The position numbers were made by a program, and so were the translations under genes. A stretch of 64,000 nucleotides of DNA from contig NC_033637.1 in the NCBI RefSeq assembly GCF_001540865.1, forward strand, positions 1,516,149 to 1,580,148, read 5' to 3'. The stretch is from Ananas comosus (lineage: Eukaryota; Streptophyta; Magnoliopsida; Poales; Bromeliaceae). Position 1 is the first letter of the stretch; every line of letters begins with the position of its first letter. Below the pieces are notes generated by a model. It made no database searches. It had not been told where the DNA came from and saw nothing but the letters and a program-made list of their open reading frames with translations. Of this stretch, positions 40,301-52,908 are shown piece by piece.

Positions 40301-42287
40301 TGATAATTAGATCCCTGAATTTAAGACGAATTTTTCTTCTTGATTTAGAGATTTGAAGGAATGACCTTAGAAAATGTGCAATTGTTGATACAGTTTTATC
40401 AATTCTCTTATATACCAAAATATCATTAACCTCTTTGTCGAAAATGACTGTATGTTACTATGCTTATTGCTTCCGTCAACTGTGCATTCGTTTCACTAAA
40501 TACTTTACAATCTTATTTGGGTCAGGCGAGGGACTATCATTACAACTTTCATAGTGTGCTACGCGCTTACGTCATTCATTTCAGGCTATGTCAGTGGTGG
40601 TCTTTACTCTAGGAGTGGTGGTAAGCAACTGCTCAATCTTGTGTTTCTACTTTGGCTACTACTATGTTTTCTTAAGAACTGCACATCTTATATCTGAATC
40701 AAGTACAACGCTGAGAACTCTGAAGGGAAGGACCAATTGAGATTCATTTTCCTCCCGTATTATTGTCTCACCATCTGCTTATTTTGGCTATCATGGCAGG
40801 TAAAACTTGGATAAAGGCTATGATCCTGGCTGCATCACTCTTCCCATTTATGTGCTTCGGAATTGGCTTATTTCTTAACACAATTGCTATATTTTACCGG
40901 TCACTGGCAGCTATACCCTTTGGCACAATGGTGGTGATGTTTATCCTTTGGGCTTTCATCTCATTTCCTCTGGCACTTTTGGGCACTGTAGTGGGTAGGA
41001 ATTGGAGTGGTACTCCTAACAATCCGTGCCGTGTGAAGACTATTCCCCGTCCTATTCCTGAGAAGAAATGGTATCTCACACCTTCCATCGTTTCACTCAT
41101 GGGAGGGCTGCTTCCCTTCGGCAGCATCTTTATCGAGATGTATTTTGTCTTCACGTCCTTCTGGAACTATAAGGTAAGTAATATAAAGATATTAGATTTT
41201 GTCCTTCCAAAGAGAGTGTCTGTTTGATCTTGCTTGTGGGACATCTCTACTCGGAGAAGCAACAGCCAGTTGTTATGGGAAATGAATATTTTGGTGCGTT
41301 TGCTGTAGCTGGGATTTGAAATGCACTTTGGACCCATAGGCTTAAGCTCTCTGGAGCTTCTTGCCTCCTGTCGGGCTGAATTTTAGTTAAGAGAGAAAAT
41401 TATTAGTGCTTTTTCAAACTGATCTACTGAAACAGTGCTTCTGCAGAAGCTCCAGCATGCCAAACAGCAGTCAATTTGTATAATATCCCTTTATTAGTTG
41501 AATTATCTACTTGCCACGTATGATTGATCATAATTTTATGAAACATCGAAAACTTTTCAATCAGATAATCTTGTTGATTTCGATGAATATTTTGGTGCTT
41601 AGCCTTTCACTCTGCCTGACTTATTGACAGGTGTACTATGTCTATGGCTTCATGTTGCTGGTCTTCCTGATCCTCATAATTGTGACCGTCTGTGTTACGA
41701 TTGTGGGCACATATTTCTTGCTGAATGCAGAGAACTACTATTGGCAGTGGACTTCGTTCTTCTCTGCTGCTTCAACAGCTCTTTATGTGTACCTCTACTC
41801 TATATATTACTATTACGTGAAGACCAAAATGTCGGGCTTTTTCCAGACGAGCTTCTACTTTGGCTACACTCTCATGTTTTGTCTCGGTCTCGGAATACTT
41901 TGTGGTTAGTTTTCGTTTACCTCTCTCTCTTCTTGAAGTGCATGTTTGGCTTCATTTCTTAAACAGCTTCTCTACTCAGAATAGCAGTAGTTATTTCGGC
42001 AAACAAACTTCTACTGTGGCAGAGAGTTTAAATGAGCTTTCGATTTCGAGAAGCAGAAACTTCAATCCGAAGCTTTCTATTTCTGCTGCGAGTGAGTCTG
42101 TTGGAGCAAATAACAATGAAAAAGTCATTAGGGCTTTTTTTGCCTAAATCCGGCTTGGCCAAATATGCCTTAATTTCATTCCCTCTTTTTCTGTAATTTT
42201 GACCTCTGAGGAAATTCAGGTGCTGTTGGTTATCTGGGCTCGGCTCTATTTGTGAGGAGAATCTACAGAAATATCAAATGTGACTAA
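37307..42287 (+). CDS. TMN1: Transmembrane nine (nonaspanin/EMP70) family protein, TMN1/EMP12-type
   Basis: Golgi/endosomal nine-helix protein. Exons: 37307-37381, 38716-38908, 39044-39148, microexon 39293-39310, 39408-39496, 39583-39735, 39900-40034, 40128-40294, 40526-40620, 40800-41173, 41631-41904, 42220-42287, giving 581 residues. It opens with a signal peptide ([14 protein letters not shown]). The large luminal domain contains YNYYILPFC and [14 protein letters not shown]. The nine-helix region starts after [20 protein letters not shown]. It ends IKCD, the KXD/E Golgi-retention signal described for Arabidopsis EMP12. The first intron is 1.3 kb. MITE-like DNA probably sits in the last two introns (about 41290-41490 and 41935-42170). 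Confidence 0.95.
39293..39310 (+). other. TMN1: 18-nt microexon of TMN1
   Basis: Flanked by AG and GTATGC. With phase-1 neighbours it supplies the DDLPLW segment that family members have between WFEFF and GFVGE. Skipping it keeps the frame and removes six residues. Confidence 0.85.
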
Positions 42288-43340
42288 CGAACGCTTATAT
42301 CATAGCAAGATGCCGTGTTGTTGATATAGCTTGAGCTTCGGCGAAAGATGGACATCATAAGCAGACCTGATTGTGCTGCAGGCAACACAGGAGAGACGGC
42401 ATGCTCCTTTTTTTCTACATCGATTGATATCTGCTTGTAGGGCTTTTCCTTTTTTTCCTTTTCTCTTTTGTTGCACTGTTGGACCTCCCAAACAAAAAAT
42501 TATCAGGAAATCCTTTTTGGTACTAGAAAACACATTTGAGCCCCTGTTTCATGAGCCTGCTCGGTTTTTCCTGTCTTTATATCATCTTCGTTCGATGTCT
42601 TCTAATTATACTTATTTGTGGCGTTAGGATCTTAATACTTGTAAACAACCATTCATTTTGCATCAAGTAGATAATATTTTGATTACTTTGTTGTGGCCCA
42701 CTGTATACGTATGCATAGACTTGCGGTAAGTTGCAGTAATGTGACTTACATGGCCAGTGTATTGTATATGCGTAGATTTGCAGTAAAGGAAACGCTAAAT
42801 AGCGCTTTCTTTGAAATGGGTAATCGGATCTCTGAACATGGAAACAAACAAATCAATTTCAAATCCTATTGGTCTTTGATAGTTGCGACCTATTCAAAAC
42901 CCTTAAAATGTAGAGCCCTTTCAAAAATTGAAAATGAGAGGAAATAAAAAATAAAATTTAAAAAAAGGTCATCCACAGAAGACAACTAATATGGGAATAA
43001 TTATTTACTTTCCTGCTAATTTTTCCGTCTTAATGAGGCTTGCGCACATTAATAGTAAATTATTAAACTTGCCTTTCTTTCTCTTTCTTGTGATGTATCA
43101 ACTGTACCTTCGCAAATTTATATATATTTGTATATTTGTTTTTGAGCTAATCTTATCTTTGGTGATCGAAGTTGACCTGGTTACTGAGAATCTTGCAAGA
43201 AATCTAAACCTGCCTTCCCTTCAGATTATGATTGTTGGTTAGATATTGTTAATTTAAGAAGACCCTTAATCAAGCTTTGAGTCAATAAAACATATTGATT
43301 CTTTTCTCCACAAAAAAGATATAAATATATATATATATAT
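42288..43340. other. TMN1 3' UTR and spacer
   Basis: No second gene is seen. Open frames at 42300-42950 are short and uncharacteristic. A (TA)n tract lies at about 43323-43341. Confidence 0.55.
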
Positions 43341-43570
43341 ACGAATTGAGCTAGAATACTTTCAAAAATATCAAAGAGATAGTATTTTTATATTTTTAGT
43401 CTTTGGATAAAAAAATGTCAGGTTGAAATAATAATTGTAGGTGATGATAGATGATGATAGATGAAATAATATTTGACTATTAGTAATCAAAAAGTAAATT
43501 TAAGGATTAAAAATTTAGACGCACGGAGAAGATGGTGCTCCTAAAAGCAGGACTCAATTCTCTATATACT
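43341..43570. mobile_element. Degenerate MITE related to the microsatellite-bounded family
   Basis: Follows a (TA)n tract. The left end GAATTGAGCTAGAATACTTTC resembles the GGAATACTATC ends seen elsewhere. The right end GGACTCAATTCTCTATATA complements the GAATTGAG start. No ORF. Confidence 0.5.
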
Positions 43571-43979
43571 GATGCGCCGCATGAAGGATTCGAGTAAGGG
43601 GACCCTGGCCATCGTGTGTTTGTGCACACTGCCCATAATTCGCGCTAGCCTGTTCTTGTACTTTATAAGCTGTACTTTTTCCGTATCGTATTTTATGGCG
43701 AGTATTGGGCCACTGCCTTATCTTCCTCCTTTTGTTTTCCATCATATTTGAGTACAAAACAACCAAAAACTCGGATCTGTTTGACTAATCTTAAAACGAG
43801 AGTCTCTCTCTTCCCCCCTATCAAGCTACCTAAAACATTCAATACGTACTAGTTTCCTTCTCCATTCTCCATTTTACACTACACTCCCGCTCATTGCAGT
43901 GCATGTTAGTTCCAGAAGATGAGGAGGGTGGTGTTCTAGCGTCCTATCCTATTAATTACGTTCGTGATAGGAAGTAGTG

Positions 43980-46900
43980 ATGAAGGTGGCGGTGGAGGTG
44001 GTGGACGCGCGGGACCTCCTATCGAAGGACGGCCACGGCACGGCGAGCCCCTACGTCGAGGTGGAGCTCGACGGGCAGCGGCGCCGCACGCAGACGAAGC
44101 GCGACGACCTCAACCCCACGTGGAACGAGACGCTTTTCTTCGACGTCTCCGACCCCCTCGACCTCCCCAGCCGCACCATCCACGTCTCAGTCCTCCACCA
44201 CCGCCTCTCTGGCTCGTCCGTTGCGCCATCGAAGGCCGATGCAGCTATCCAGCGCTGCCCCCTCGACCGCCGCCCCGGCCTATCCTTCTCCCGCGTCCGC
44301 GGCGATATCGCTCTCCGCCTCTACGCCGTCTCGAATGATCGCCACCCTCCCCCTCTCCGTCGCTCCCGCGCTGTCGATTTCTCCACCGCTTACTCGTCGG
44401 CTCCGTCGACGGCTCCCCCTCGCTCTCGCGCCACCGACTTCTCCACCGCATACACGTCGGCTCCGTCAACGGCTCCAACAGAGAACGAGGAGAAGGAAGA
44501 GAAGAAGAAGAGGAGGAGGAGCACCACGAGAACCTTCCACTCCATCGGGAGCCAATTTGGCGATCCTGCCGGGCCGATGCCGTTCGACAACCGAGACACT
44601 ACTCCTCCAGCAGTAGGTGCAGAGGTATGAAACAAACTACTTGTCCAAAGGAGAAAAATTTTCGAAATTTTGTAACATTAATTTGCAACTATTTATCATT
44701 TGAAAATTTAAAAAGGTGAGAAAACATGATTCTATCAAATACTATTAACATCACTTTGAAATTTGGACTGAGCGAGAATATCTAACTGTAATGAGAAGTG
44801 TATCTTAATAAGATCGATAAACATCTTTAATAATTTTAAAAAAAAGTATATTTAATATTGTATTCTCATGAGAAGGGACCAGCAATAGGCATTCGTCCTC
44901 CGGCGGAGACACGGCCAACCCCGACCGCCGCCCCAACCGGCACCACGAAGAAAGGTGGCGGCGACGATAAGATCACCGCCACGTACGATCTGGTGGAGCC
45001 GACGACCTTCCTGTACGTGAACGTCGTGAAAGCGCGGGACCTCCCCGCCATGGACATAACGGGAGGGGTCGACCCCTACGTCGAGGTGCGCGTGGGCAAC
45101 TACCGCAACGCGACGAAGCCTCTGCAGGGGAACCAGAGCCCGGAGTGGCACCAGGTGTTCGCATTCGCCAACGACCACATTCAATCCGATGACGTCGAAC
45201 TCACGGTCAAGGACGAGAACGTCGTGAGGGACGGGTTCGTGGGGAGAGTCTGCGTCTTGCTCGCCGAGGTGCCGCGGCGCACGCCTCCCGGGAGCCCGCT
45301 GGCGCCGCAGTGGTACAGGCTCAAGGACAAGCAGGGGTACTACACGCGCGGCGAGATCATGATGGCCGTGTGGAAGGGGACCCAGGCCGACGAGGCCTAC
45401 CCGGAGGCGTCGCACTCCGACACCCACGGGTTGCCCTTCCAGGCCCTCGTCCACACCCACTGCAAAGTGCGTGGAAGTTTTTCAAAATCATTTATATAGA
45501 AATATGTTTCTGCATTTTTATTTATTTATTTATTATATACTCACGAGCATGACAGAGATATTGGAATAAATCATCATTGTAATATTCAACAGATGTACTA
45601 CCTCCCGCGGCTGTGCTACCTCCGGCTGGACATCATCTCGGCGCAGGACCTGGTCACATCGGAGCCGACGAGGTTGCACCCGGACCTGTTCGTCCGGGCC
45701 CAGCTGGGCAACCAGCACGACCAGACCCGCATCTCCCCGTCGCGCTCCGTCAGCCCCACGTGGAACCACCGCACCCTCTTCGTCGCGACATTGCCATCAA
45801 AGCCGACCACCGCCAATCCCCCCCTCCTCGATGGTTCAGCCTCTCCGACCCCTCCGATGGCGGCGGCGCCTCCACCTCTAGGTTCCGTTGAATTGAATAT
45901 ATACGCAAAATGATTAGAACATCATTATCATTTTAATTATATGCAACAGCTTAAATTTTTATAAAAAAAAAAAAAAAAAACAGGTTTGCGAGCAAGATCC
46001 AGCTCCGCGTGTTCTACGATGCGGGCTACCACGTGCTCGACGAGATGGCCCACTACTGCAGCGACTTCCAGCCGTCTGCGCGGCCGCTGCGGAAGGACCC
46101 CATCGGCGCACTCGAGCTCGGCATCCGCAGCGGAAAGGACCTCGTTCCCGTCCGAAGCCTCAACGGCGCGGCCCCCACCACCGGGTACTACTGCGTCGCC
46201 AAGTACGGGCCCAAGTGGGCCCGCACCCGCACCCTGGTCAACACGCTGAACCCCATGTGGCAGGAGCAGTACACGTGGGAGGTGTTCGACCCCTGCACCG
46301 TGCTCACCGTCGCCGTCTACCACAACAACCAGCTCGACGCCCACGATAGCGGCGGCGGCCTCAGGGATCAGCCGCTGGGGAAGCTCCGCATCCGCCTGTC
46401 CACGCTGGACGCGGGGCGCGCGTACTTCTACCACCACCCGCTGCAACTGGTCCACCCCTCGGGGATCAAACGGACCGGGGAGCTCCGCCTCGCGGTGCGG
46501 TTCAGGTGCACGGCGTGGGTCAACATGATGCGGCTCTACGCCAGGCCCATGCTCCCCAAGCAGCACTACGCGGAGCCCATCCCGGTCCTCCTCCTCAGCC
46601 GCCTGAGGCACCACGCGACCGCCATCTGCGCGGGGAGGTGGTGGAGCACGTGCTCGAGGGGCTCCCGCGGAACGCGCCGCACGCGTACAGCTTCCGCAAG
46701 AGCCTGGCCAACTGGCGCCGCGCGGAGGCGCTGCTGAGCGGGGCGGCGGCGTGGGCGGCGTGGGCGGGCTACGTCCGGGACTGGCGCAACCCCGTGACGA
46801 CGCTGCTCGCGCACGCGAACTTGGTGCTGCTGGTGCGGCACCCGGATCTGATCATCCCCGTGGGGTTTATCTACCTGTTCGGCAGAGGGGTGTGGAACTA

Positions 46901-47408
46901 TCGACATCGGGCGAAGCTGCAGGCAGAGCAAGTGCAGGTGTGGAGTACCGATCGATGAATATAAATATTCAAAACACCGTGTGTTCTGTTTGACAATAAT
47001 TAACGGTTGTTTCATATTCTTTAACAGTCGGTGGAGGCGGGGGTGGGGGCGGACGAGGTGGACGAGGAGTTCGACGAGATACCGACGAGGAGGGCGGTAG
47101 AGGTGGTGAGGATGCGGTACGACCGGCTGAGGCTGCGGGCGGGGAGGGTGCAGACGATGCTGGGGGACGTGGCCGGCCAGGCAGAGAGGGCCCACGCGCT
47201 GCTCAGCTGGCGGGACCCGCGAGCAACGGGGGTGTTCCTGCTCTTCTTGGGACTCGCGACCGCGGTGGTGTACAACGTCCCGTTTTGGCTGCTGCTGCTC
47301 GGCTTCGGGCTCTACTACATGCGCCACCCCGTGCTCCGGAGCCGGGTGCCCCCCGCGCCCGTCAATTTTTACAAGCGCCTGCCCTCGAAGGTCGATATGC
47401 TACTATGA
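43980..47408 (+). CDS. MCTP: MCTP6/QUIRKY-type protein (multiple C2 domains, C-terminal TM); frameshifted, possible pseudogene
   Basis: ER/plasmodesma C2-domain protein. Exons: 43980-44624, about 44876-45466, 45593-45881, 45984 to about 46931, 47028-47408. C2A (MKVAVEVVDARDLL), C2B (YLYVNV-like FLYVNVVKARDLP), C2C (LCYLRLDIISAQDLV) and C2D (GALELGIRSGKDLVPV) are followed by the phosphoribosyltransferase-C-type TM region, ending FYKRLPSKVDMLL. Compared with the family, about 12 residues are missing in C2A (in frame), about 25 in C2C at about 45784-45790 (reading frame shifts) and about 14 at about 46626-46632 before EVVEHVLEG (frame shifts). A full protein cannot be read through without these shifts. 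Exons are very GC-rich and the four short introns are AT-rich. Confidence 0.85.
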
Positions 47409-48328
47409 CGTCGGTTTGATGCATCGGTTAAAAGTTAAGAACTAATTTTTGTACAATCGTATTACCCAACTTTTTTTTACCACAAGAGGTAAAAAATTTA
47501 ATGATTAGTATATAAAATTTAAATTTTAAGATTTAGTTGCTTTATATTCTAACTGAGCTAAGAAAATGAGCAAATCAGTCCCCAAAAGAAAAAAAAAAAA
47601 AAAAAAAAATTGTATGTTGATATTGATTTGTTTACAAATGATACGTAAATAGAGTGTGAAATAATCAATTGCTTAACAAGTTTAATTATTTCGGTGCCCG
47701 CGTCTGGATGGAGGGAGCAATTTCGTTTGTTTTGGGTACAATTTAATTAGTCCTACGGCCTGAGGATTTGTAGAAGAGAGTAGTAAACTGGAAGGCGCCG
47801 CACTCTTTCTTGTGTCAATATTTTAGGACAAAATTTATTTGAGACAGGTTCCAATCGATTAATTTCATTTGAACCTCAACTGTGGGATCTCCAAACGAGT
47901 TGCTCCTTTGTATGCATTATGCATATTCTCTTCTCTTTTGTGTATTTTATGAGGTATCTCTTCTTGATTGTGCAACCCAACCAACTAGTTTATACTTTAT
48001 AGAAGTAGATAACATTAGATAATCCCAACCTAACCCATATTAGTATTCCCTCTAAACAAAGCGCTTGTTGGGCGCCAATTTTATGCGTGAGTTTCTGCGG
48101 CATTTGGCCCAACTTAAGAGCTTTGTGGTTGTAACCACCGGAGCCCATATGGCGCTATACTCAACCACCACACTAGTGAAAACCGAAAGGCCTAGTAGCC
48201 CAGCATTAAGAAACATAGTCATCGGAGACATAAGAGTTAATAAACAAATATTCCACTCAACTACCAGGCTGGTAGAAGCAATCGGGAATAAACCCCAAAC
48301 AATTCCTCCCCTGTTTGGAGAGCATGAA
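47409..48328. other. Spacer after the MCTP gene
   Basis: Contains a poly-A run at about 47588-47610. A moderately GC-rich stretch at 48061-48320 begins GCGCTTGTTGGGCGCCAA. I could not identify it; it may be a retroelement remnant. Confidence 0.45.
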
Positions 48329-48932
48329 CAGATGCAAACGGGGCAGATCTGGAGGCGGGAGTCCAAACCCGCCTCCTGTTTCGACTATCAAAATCCCACT
48401 CCGTGAATCCGGATTAAAAAATATATTTCATAACCTATTTCTCCTCATAACTTATCTTCCGCCTGCGTTCCTAATTTGCCTCCCAATTAATATTTTTTTA
48501 AAAAATATTTATATTATTAATATTTTGTAAAATCTAAATTAATAACATTTTAATAATAATGAATAATATTACTAGGTTATATATAAAATTAATAACATTA
48601 ATTATAAAAAATAAAAATATCAATCACAATTCGAAAAAAAATTTAAGAGTATCAAATAATACATGAGAAATAAAAGCAACAACATATTTATATTTTGAAT
48701 TTTTTTATAAATATATTATTTTTTAAAAAATATAAATGATTTTCGGGGCGGATCATGGCGGGATGGATTCAGAGCAGATCGAAAGTTTTTTCTTTTTCTG
48801 TCCCTAATCAGTCCCGAATTATAAAAATTATTTCATTTTCTGCCCCAAATCCATTTATTCCTTTTCGTATACTACCACATTCAAGAGATCAGGATGGGAG
48901 CTCTACTGATCCGAATCCGTTTGCATCCCTAA
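48329..48932. mobile_element. hAT-like non-autonomous element
   Basis: Ends are complementary: AGATGCAAACGGGG (left) and CGTTTGCATCCCT (right). Sub-terminal repeats are related to GGCGGGA/TCCCGCC, with an AT-rich centre. No ORF. The 8-bp target duplication was not clear. Confidence 0.55.
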
Positions 48933-50107
48933 TAGCATTACACTAGTGCTAGAATTGAGTTTCTAAAAGGTGCCAAGACAGAGAGGAGGAAATAAGGCCT
49001 GAAATCATGCAATGAAATGCGCTCTTTTTTTCCTTCCTATCAATTCTCTGCTACATACATTCTCGAGTTAATAGTGACTTAATAAGTTGTTGACAGGGCA
49101 TACAAGAAGCAATAATGCAAGAAGAGACATGAATTATTATTTTTCTTTTTTTAGATTATATAGAATGGGAAATTCCCTCCAACTCGTCACTGGAGAAGCT
49201 TATCTGTCATTGCATAACTTTATAATCATTGAACCTACTAAGCAACCTTTAATTCATTGCTTTGCCGAACCTTTACAGCCATGTTTGGTTTACATATTCT
49301 TTTGAAGCTGCATTTGGTTGGGAACATTGCATGTAACAAAATAGCAGAGGGGAAAAAAAAGAGCTATTTATGTTTGGTAATATTCACTGTCCATGGGATA
49401 TTTGCAGCTATAACATTATATTAAACTGGAATAAATTATATTAATTAGTATTCTCTTTATACTCTTCCAATTAAGGGGCCCAAAATTGAGAAAGTAAGCT
49501 TTAGTTGATTAATTTCTACTCTGGCAAATTGAGAAATTAAGCTTCAGTTGATTAATTGCTACTCTGGCAAGAGGGCCAGCTCATTTGATTAGCCAATTCA
49601 ATGTATTCCCAGCTGTTCTACGCCAATCAGGAAGATCATGAGACGTAGCCAAGGAACTTACTTATGTTTATATATTAAAAAAATACCTTATAGCTAAAAA
49701 TTTAGACAATTTATCTAAAATATAAATTATGTTGAATCGGCTACTATAAAAAAAATTAGGTCTTTACTAAGAACTTATTATTTGGCTCATCTATTTTAGA
49801 TTGTGAAATTATGTATTTAGCGAGTGTAGGAAAATAACATAGGCTGTCCCAAAACATCATTTTGTAAAGAAAAAATAGCAAGTTGTAGATAATATAATGG
49901 GAAGGGTTTGAGCAAACCGCCAAAGCTGTTCAAAAATATGGAAGGGAATCTACGAGAGAAACGGCTAATTTCAGCAGACTTTTTTGGGCTTCTACTGCTT
50001 CCGCGCGGGCCCTGCGTGAACCTACTGCTGTGTTCAGAACGGTCCAACGCCCTCTGACACACTGTTCTCCGCCTCCACGACTTCACTACTTCCCCCTTCT
50101 CCACTTC
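48933..50107. other. Spacer upstream of the patellin gene
   Basis: No gene. A duplicated TTGAGAAAxTAAGCTT(T/C)AGTTGATTAATT segment occurs at about 49487 and 49527. Confidence 0.5.
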
Positions 50108-50225
50108 TCTCTCTCTCTCTCTATCCCCCCCTCCTTATATTCCCCTCCACATTCTCCTCTCTCTCTCTCTCTCTCTCTCTCTTCTGTGTCTCCTACAACC
50201 CAAAGCTCTCTCTCTCTCACCAACC
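50108..50225 (+). promoter_or_regulatory. Patellin core promoter and CT-rich 5' UTR
   Basis: A TATA-like CCTTATATTCC at about 50132 is flanked by (CT)n runs (50108-50122 and 50157-50181). A CT-rich leader leads to the ATG at 50226. Confidence 0.45.
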
Positions 50226-52055
50226 ATGGCTGAAGAGACACTGACCAAGGAACACGAGGCAGCGGAGGAGGAGAAGAAGGTGACGGAGAACGAGCAAACC
50301 CCGCCGCCGCCGCCGCCGCCTGCGCCCGAGGCCGAGGACGAGCCCAAGAAACCCGTCGCCGTCGCCGGCGCCGCCCCCGATGCGGCGGAGGCGGCCAAAG
50401 CCGGCGACTTGAAGGCGCCCACCGCCGCCACCACCATCTCCCAAGTCGTCTCCTTTAAGGAGGAGGAGGAGGAGGACGAGACCAACGCCGCCGACCCCGA
50501 GAAGAAGGCCCTCGACGAGCTCAAGCGGCTCCTCCGCTCCGCCCTCGCCAACCGCGACTTCCCCTGCCCTCCGCCTCCGCCCCCTCCCCCTCCCTCCGCG
50601 GCCGAGGAGGAGGCGACGGCGGAGGAGGACGGGGCCAGGACCGTCGAGGCCATAGCCGAGTCCGTCTCCATCTGGGGGGTGCCCCTGTTCGCGGACGAGA
50701 GGACCGACACCGTGCTCCTCAAGTTCCTCCGCGCGCGGGACCTGCACGTCGAGAGCGCCATGGCCATGCTCAAGGGCGCCGTGGCGTGGCGCCGGAGCTT
50801 CGCCATCGACGCGCTCCTCGCGGAGGACCTCGCGGGCGCCTCCGAGCTCAGCAGAGCGGTGTTCATGAGCGGCGCCGACCGCGAGGGCCACCCCGTGTGC
50901 TACAACCTCTACGGGGAGCTCCAAAGGAAGGAGCTTTACGCCGCGGCGTTCGCCGACGAGGAGAAGCGGCGGGGTTTCCTGAAGTGGAGGATCCAGTTCC
51001 TGGAAAAGGGGATCCGGGAACTGCTCGACTTCAAACCCGGCGGGGTCTCCACCATGGTGCAGGTCACGGATCTCAGCAACTCCGCCGTGGGCCCCGTCAA
51101 GCGCGACCTCCGCAATGCCCTCGCCCTGCTTCTCGATAATTACCCCGAGTTCGTCGCCAAGCAGGTGCGTTCTCTTCTCACTTCCACTTTTCCCGCTGCG
51201 TTTGATTCTAATTAGGCCTTAATAAGTTGATTAAAAAACTGATTTTTTTGTTTGTGGTTTCGTTTTTATTTGGGATTAAATTGAATTGAATTGAAATGAA
51301 TTTTGTTTTGGCGTCTGTTTATTAGATCTTCATCAATGTTCCGTGGTGGTATCTCGCGTTCAACAGGATGATCAGCCCCTTCCTCACGCACAGAACCAAG
51401 AGCAAGTTTGTGTTTGCAGGGCCTTCTAAATCAGCTGAGACGCTGTTCAAGTTAGTTAGTTCAAATTACACATCTTTTTTTTTTTTTTCTCCCCTTTAAA
51501 TCTAGTAAATTAGTAAATTTCAAAGGTAATCATTCGATAAACTTTAACAGGCACATTGCTCCGGAACAAGTCCCAGTTCGATTCGGAGGCTTAAGCAAAG
51601 AAAACGACGAGGATTTCACCACATCCGATGCTGTCACAGAAATCGCCATTAAGCCTTCTACAAACCAAGCCATAGTAATACCAACCAATGAGGTGGGTCT
51701 GTTTCTTTTCTTCCTCTTTTTTTTTTGTAAAATTATTATTTTAAGAATTTATGTTGAATTTTAAGTCTTTTGTGTTTTTTTGATTAAATTCCCATAGACC
51801 AGCGTTGTTGTATGGGAACTCCGAGTGCTGGGATGGGACGTGACGTACGGGGCTCAGTACGTACCGAGTCGCGAGGATGCGTACACGGTGATCGTGCAAA
51901 AGGCGAGGAAGATGTGCGGTGGTGATGAGCCCGTTGTGAAGGATTGCTTTAAGATTCGGGAGCCCGGGAAAATAGTTATCACTGTGGATAACACCACCAC
52001 CAAGCGAAAGAAGCTCCTCTACCGATACAAAACCAAGAAAGAGGTCTCTGCTTAA
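50226..52055 (+). CDS. PATL: Patellin (Sec14-GOLD phosphoinositide-binding protein)
   Basis: Peripheral membrane protein that binds phosphoinositides and acts in membrane trafficking and cell-plate formation. Exons 50226-51164, 51326-51450, 51551-51692, 51798-52055 give 487 residues. Residues 1-145 are an acidic, Pro- and Ala-rich extension with two polyproline runs (about 26-32, 115-123). A CRAL-TRIO N-terminal helix bundle (about 157-200, LLKFLRARDLHVESAMAML) precedes the Sec14 lipid-binding domain (about 215-375, including FINVPWWYLAFNRMISPFLT). The C-terminal GOLD domain (about 390-487) includes VVVWELRVLGWDVTYGAQY. The start is the first ATG of the leader and sits in CCATGG context. Length is at the short end for patellins because the acidic N-terminus is short. 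Confidence 0.95.
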
Positions 52056-52674
52056 TTTAACATATATATTTATGAGGATCTATAAATTTGGAAATAGGGT
52101 AACTTTTGGTAAGTGGACCATTCGGTGGTAATTTTGCTTGATTTAAGTTGGACTTATGCTCTGTTGTTCAGTTTGTTTTTTGAATTATTTACTTTGTCCG
52201 TGTATCGAGTCATTTTTACATTCGCAGTAACTATTGTTGTTATTTGTTCATTGTTAATCTTTCTTTTGGGGGCTAAATTCACTGTTTATTAGATTAATGT
52301 TATTGATCTCTAAAAACAATAGTTAGGAGCTTGGAAGCAGATCTAATTTGGGATCTCAATCCCCTCTAATATTATGATTAGGACAAACATCACTATTATG
52401 AGCAAAATTGGTACGTGGCGTTACAGAGAGAAGAGAACCTCTGCCTCATGGACCAAAAGTACCATGAAATAGATGGCACCTACAATGAACATGACGCGAC
52501 CTATGCTTTCGCGGTACACAACCCCGATCGAACTGCATCCGCAGGGAGGGACCGAAAGCGAAAGTGACTGGGTCTCTCAGAAAAGTGACTCGGGTCAGCT
52601 CCGCCTTTTGAGGCTTGACCCACCCCATTAATGCCTGACTTTTTTACCCAGAAAAAACATTGTGCCCTGCTCAG
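52056..52674. other. PATL 3' region and unassigned GC-richer patch
   Basis: The first 250 bp should be 3' UTR. A patch at 52420-52630 is clearly GC-richer than its surroundings. I do not recognise it. Confidence 0.45.
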
Positions 52675-52864
52675 GAAAAATTCTAGAATGCAACGGATAT
52701 ATTAGTGATGTGGCGTAACAAATCAATCAAATTAATCCTTTTAAGAATATATGTCCCATCATGATTGTAAAAAAATATTTTTATTGTATTTTTATTTGAA
52801 AAGAAGGAATGTGATTGGCTTGTTATTGATGACGTGGTGCAAGTGTGACAGTGTAGAATTCCTC
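52675..52864 (+). mobile_element. 190-bp MITE with 9-bp target duplication, copy 1
   Basis: Begins GAAAAATTCTAGAATG and ends TAGAATTCCTC, giving imperfect inverted ends GA(A/G)(A/G)AATTCTA. A perfect 9-bp duplication CCTGCTCAG (52666-52674, 52865-52873) marks the insertion. It is very similar to the copy at 54786-54972. No ORF. Confidence 0.88.
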
Positions 52865-52908
52865 CCTGCTCAGACCTATATCTTAGTTTAAAAACTAACA
52901 GAGCTTAA

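Noticed and set aside
44852..47327. Long minus-strand open frames opposite the MCTP gene
   Set aside because: Antisense artefacts of very GC-rich codons (Arg/Pro/Val/Leu/His-rich), no homology.
48052..48366. Hydrophobic open frame on the minus strand
   Set aside because: No start context, no family resemblance, and it overlaps the border of a hAT-like element.
52420..52630. GC-richer patch that might be an organelle DNA insertion
   Set aside because: I could not match it to any mitochondrial or plastid gene from sequence alone. A search against organelle genomes would decide.
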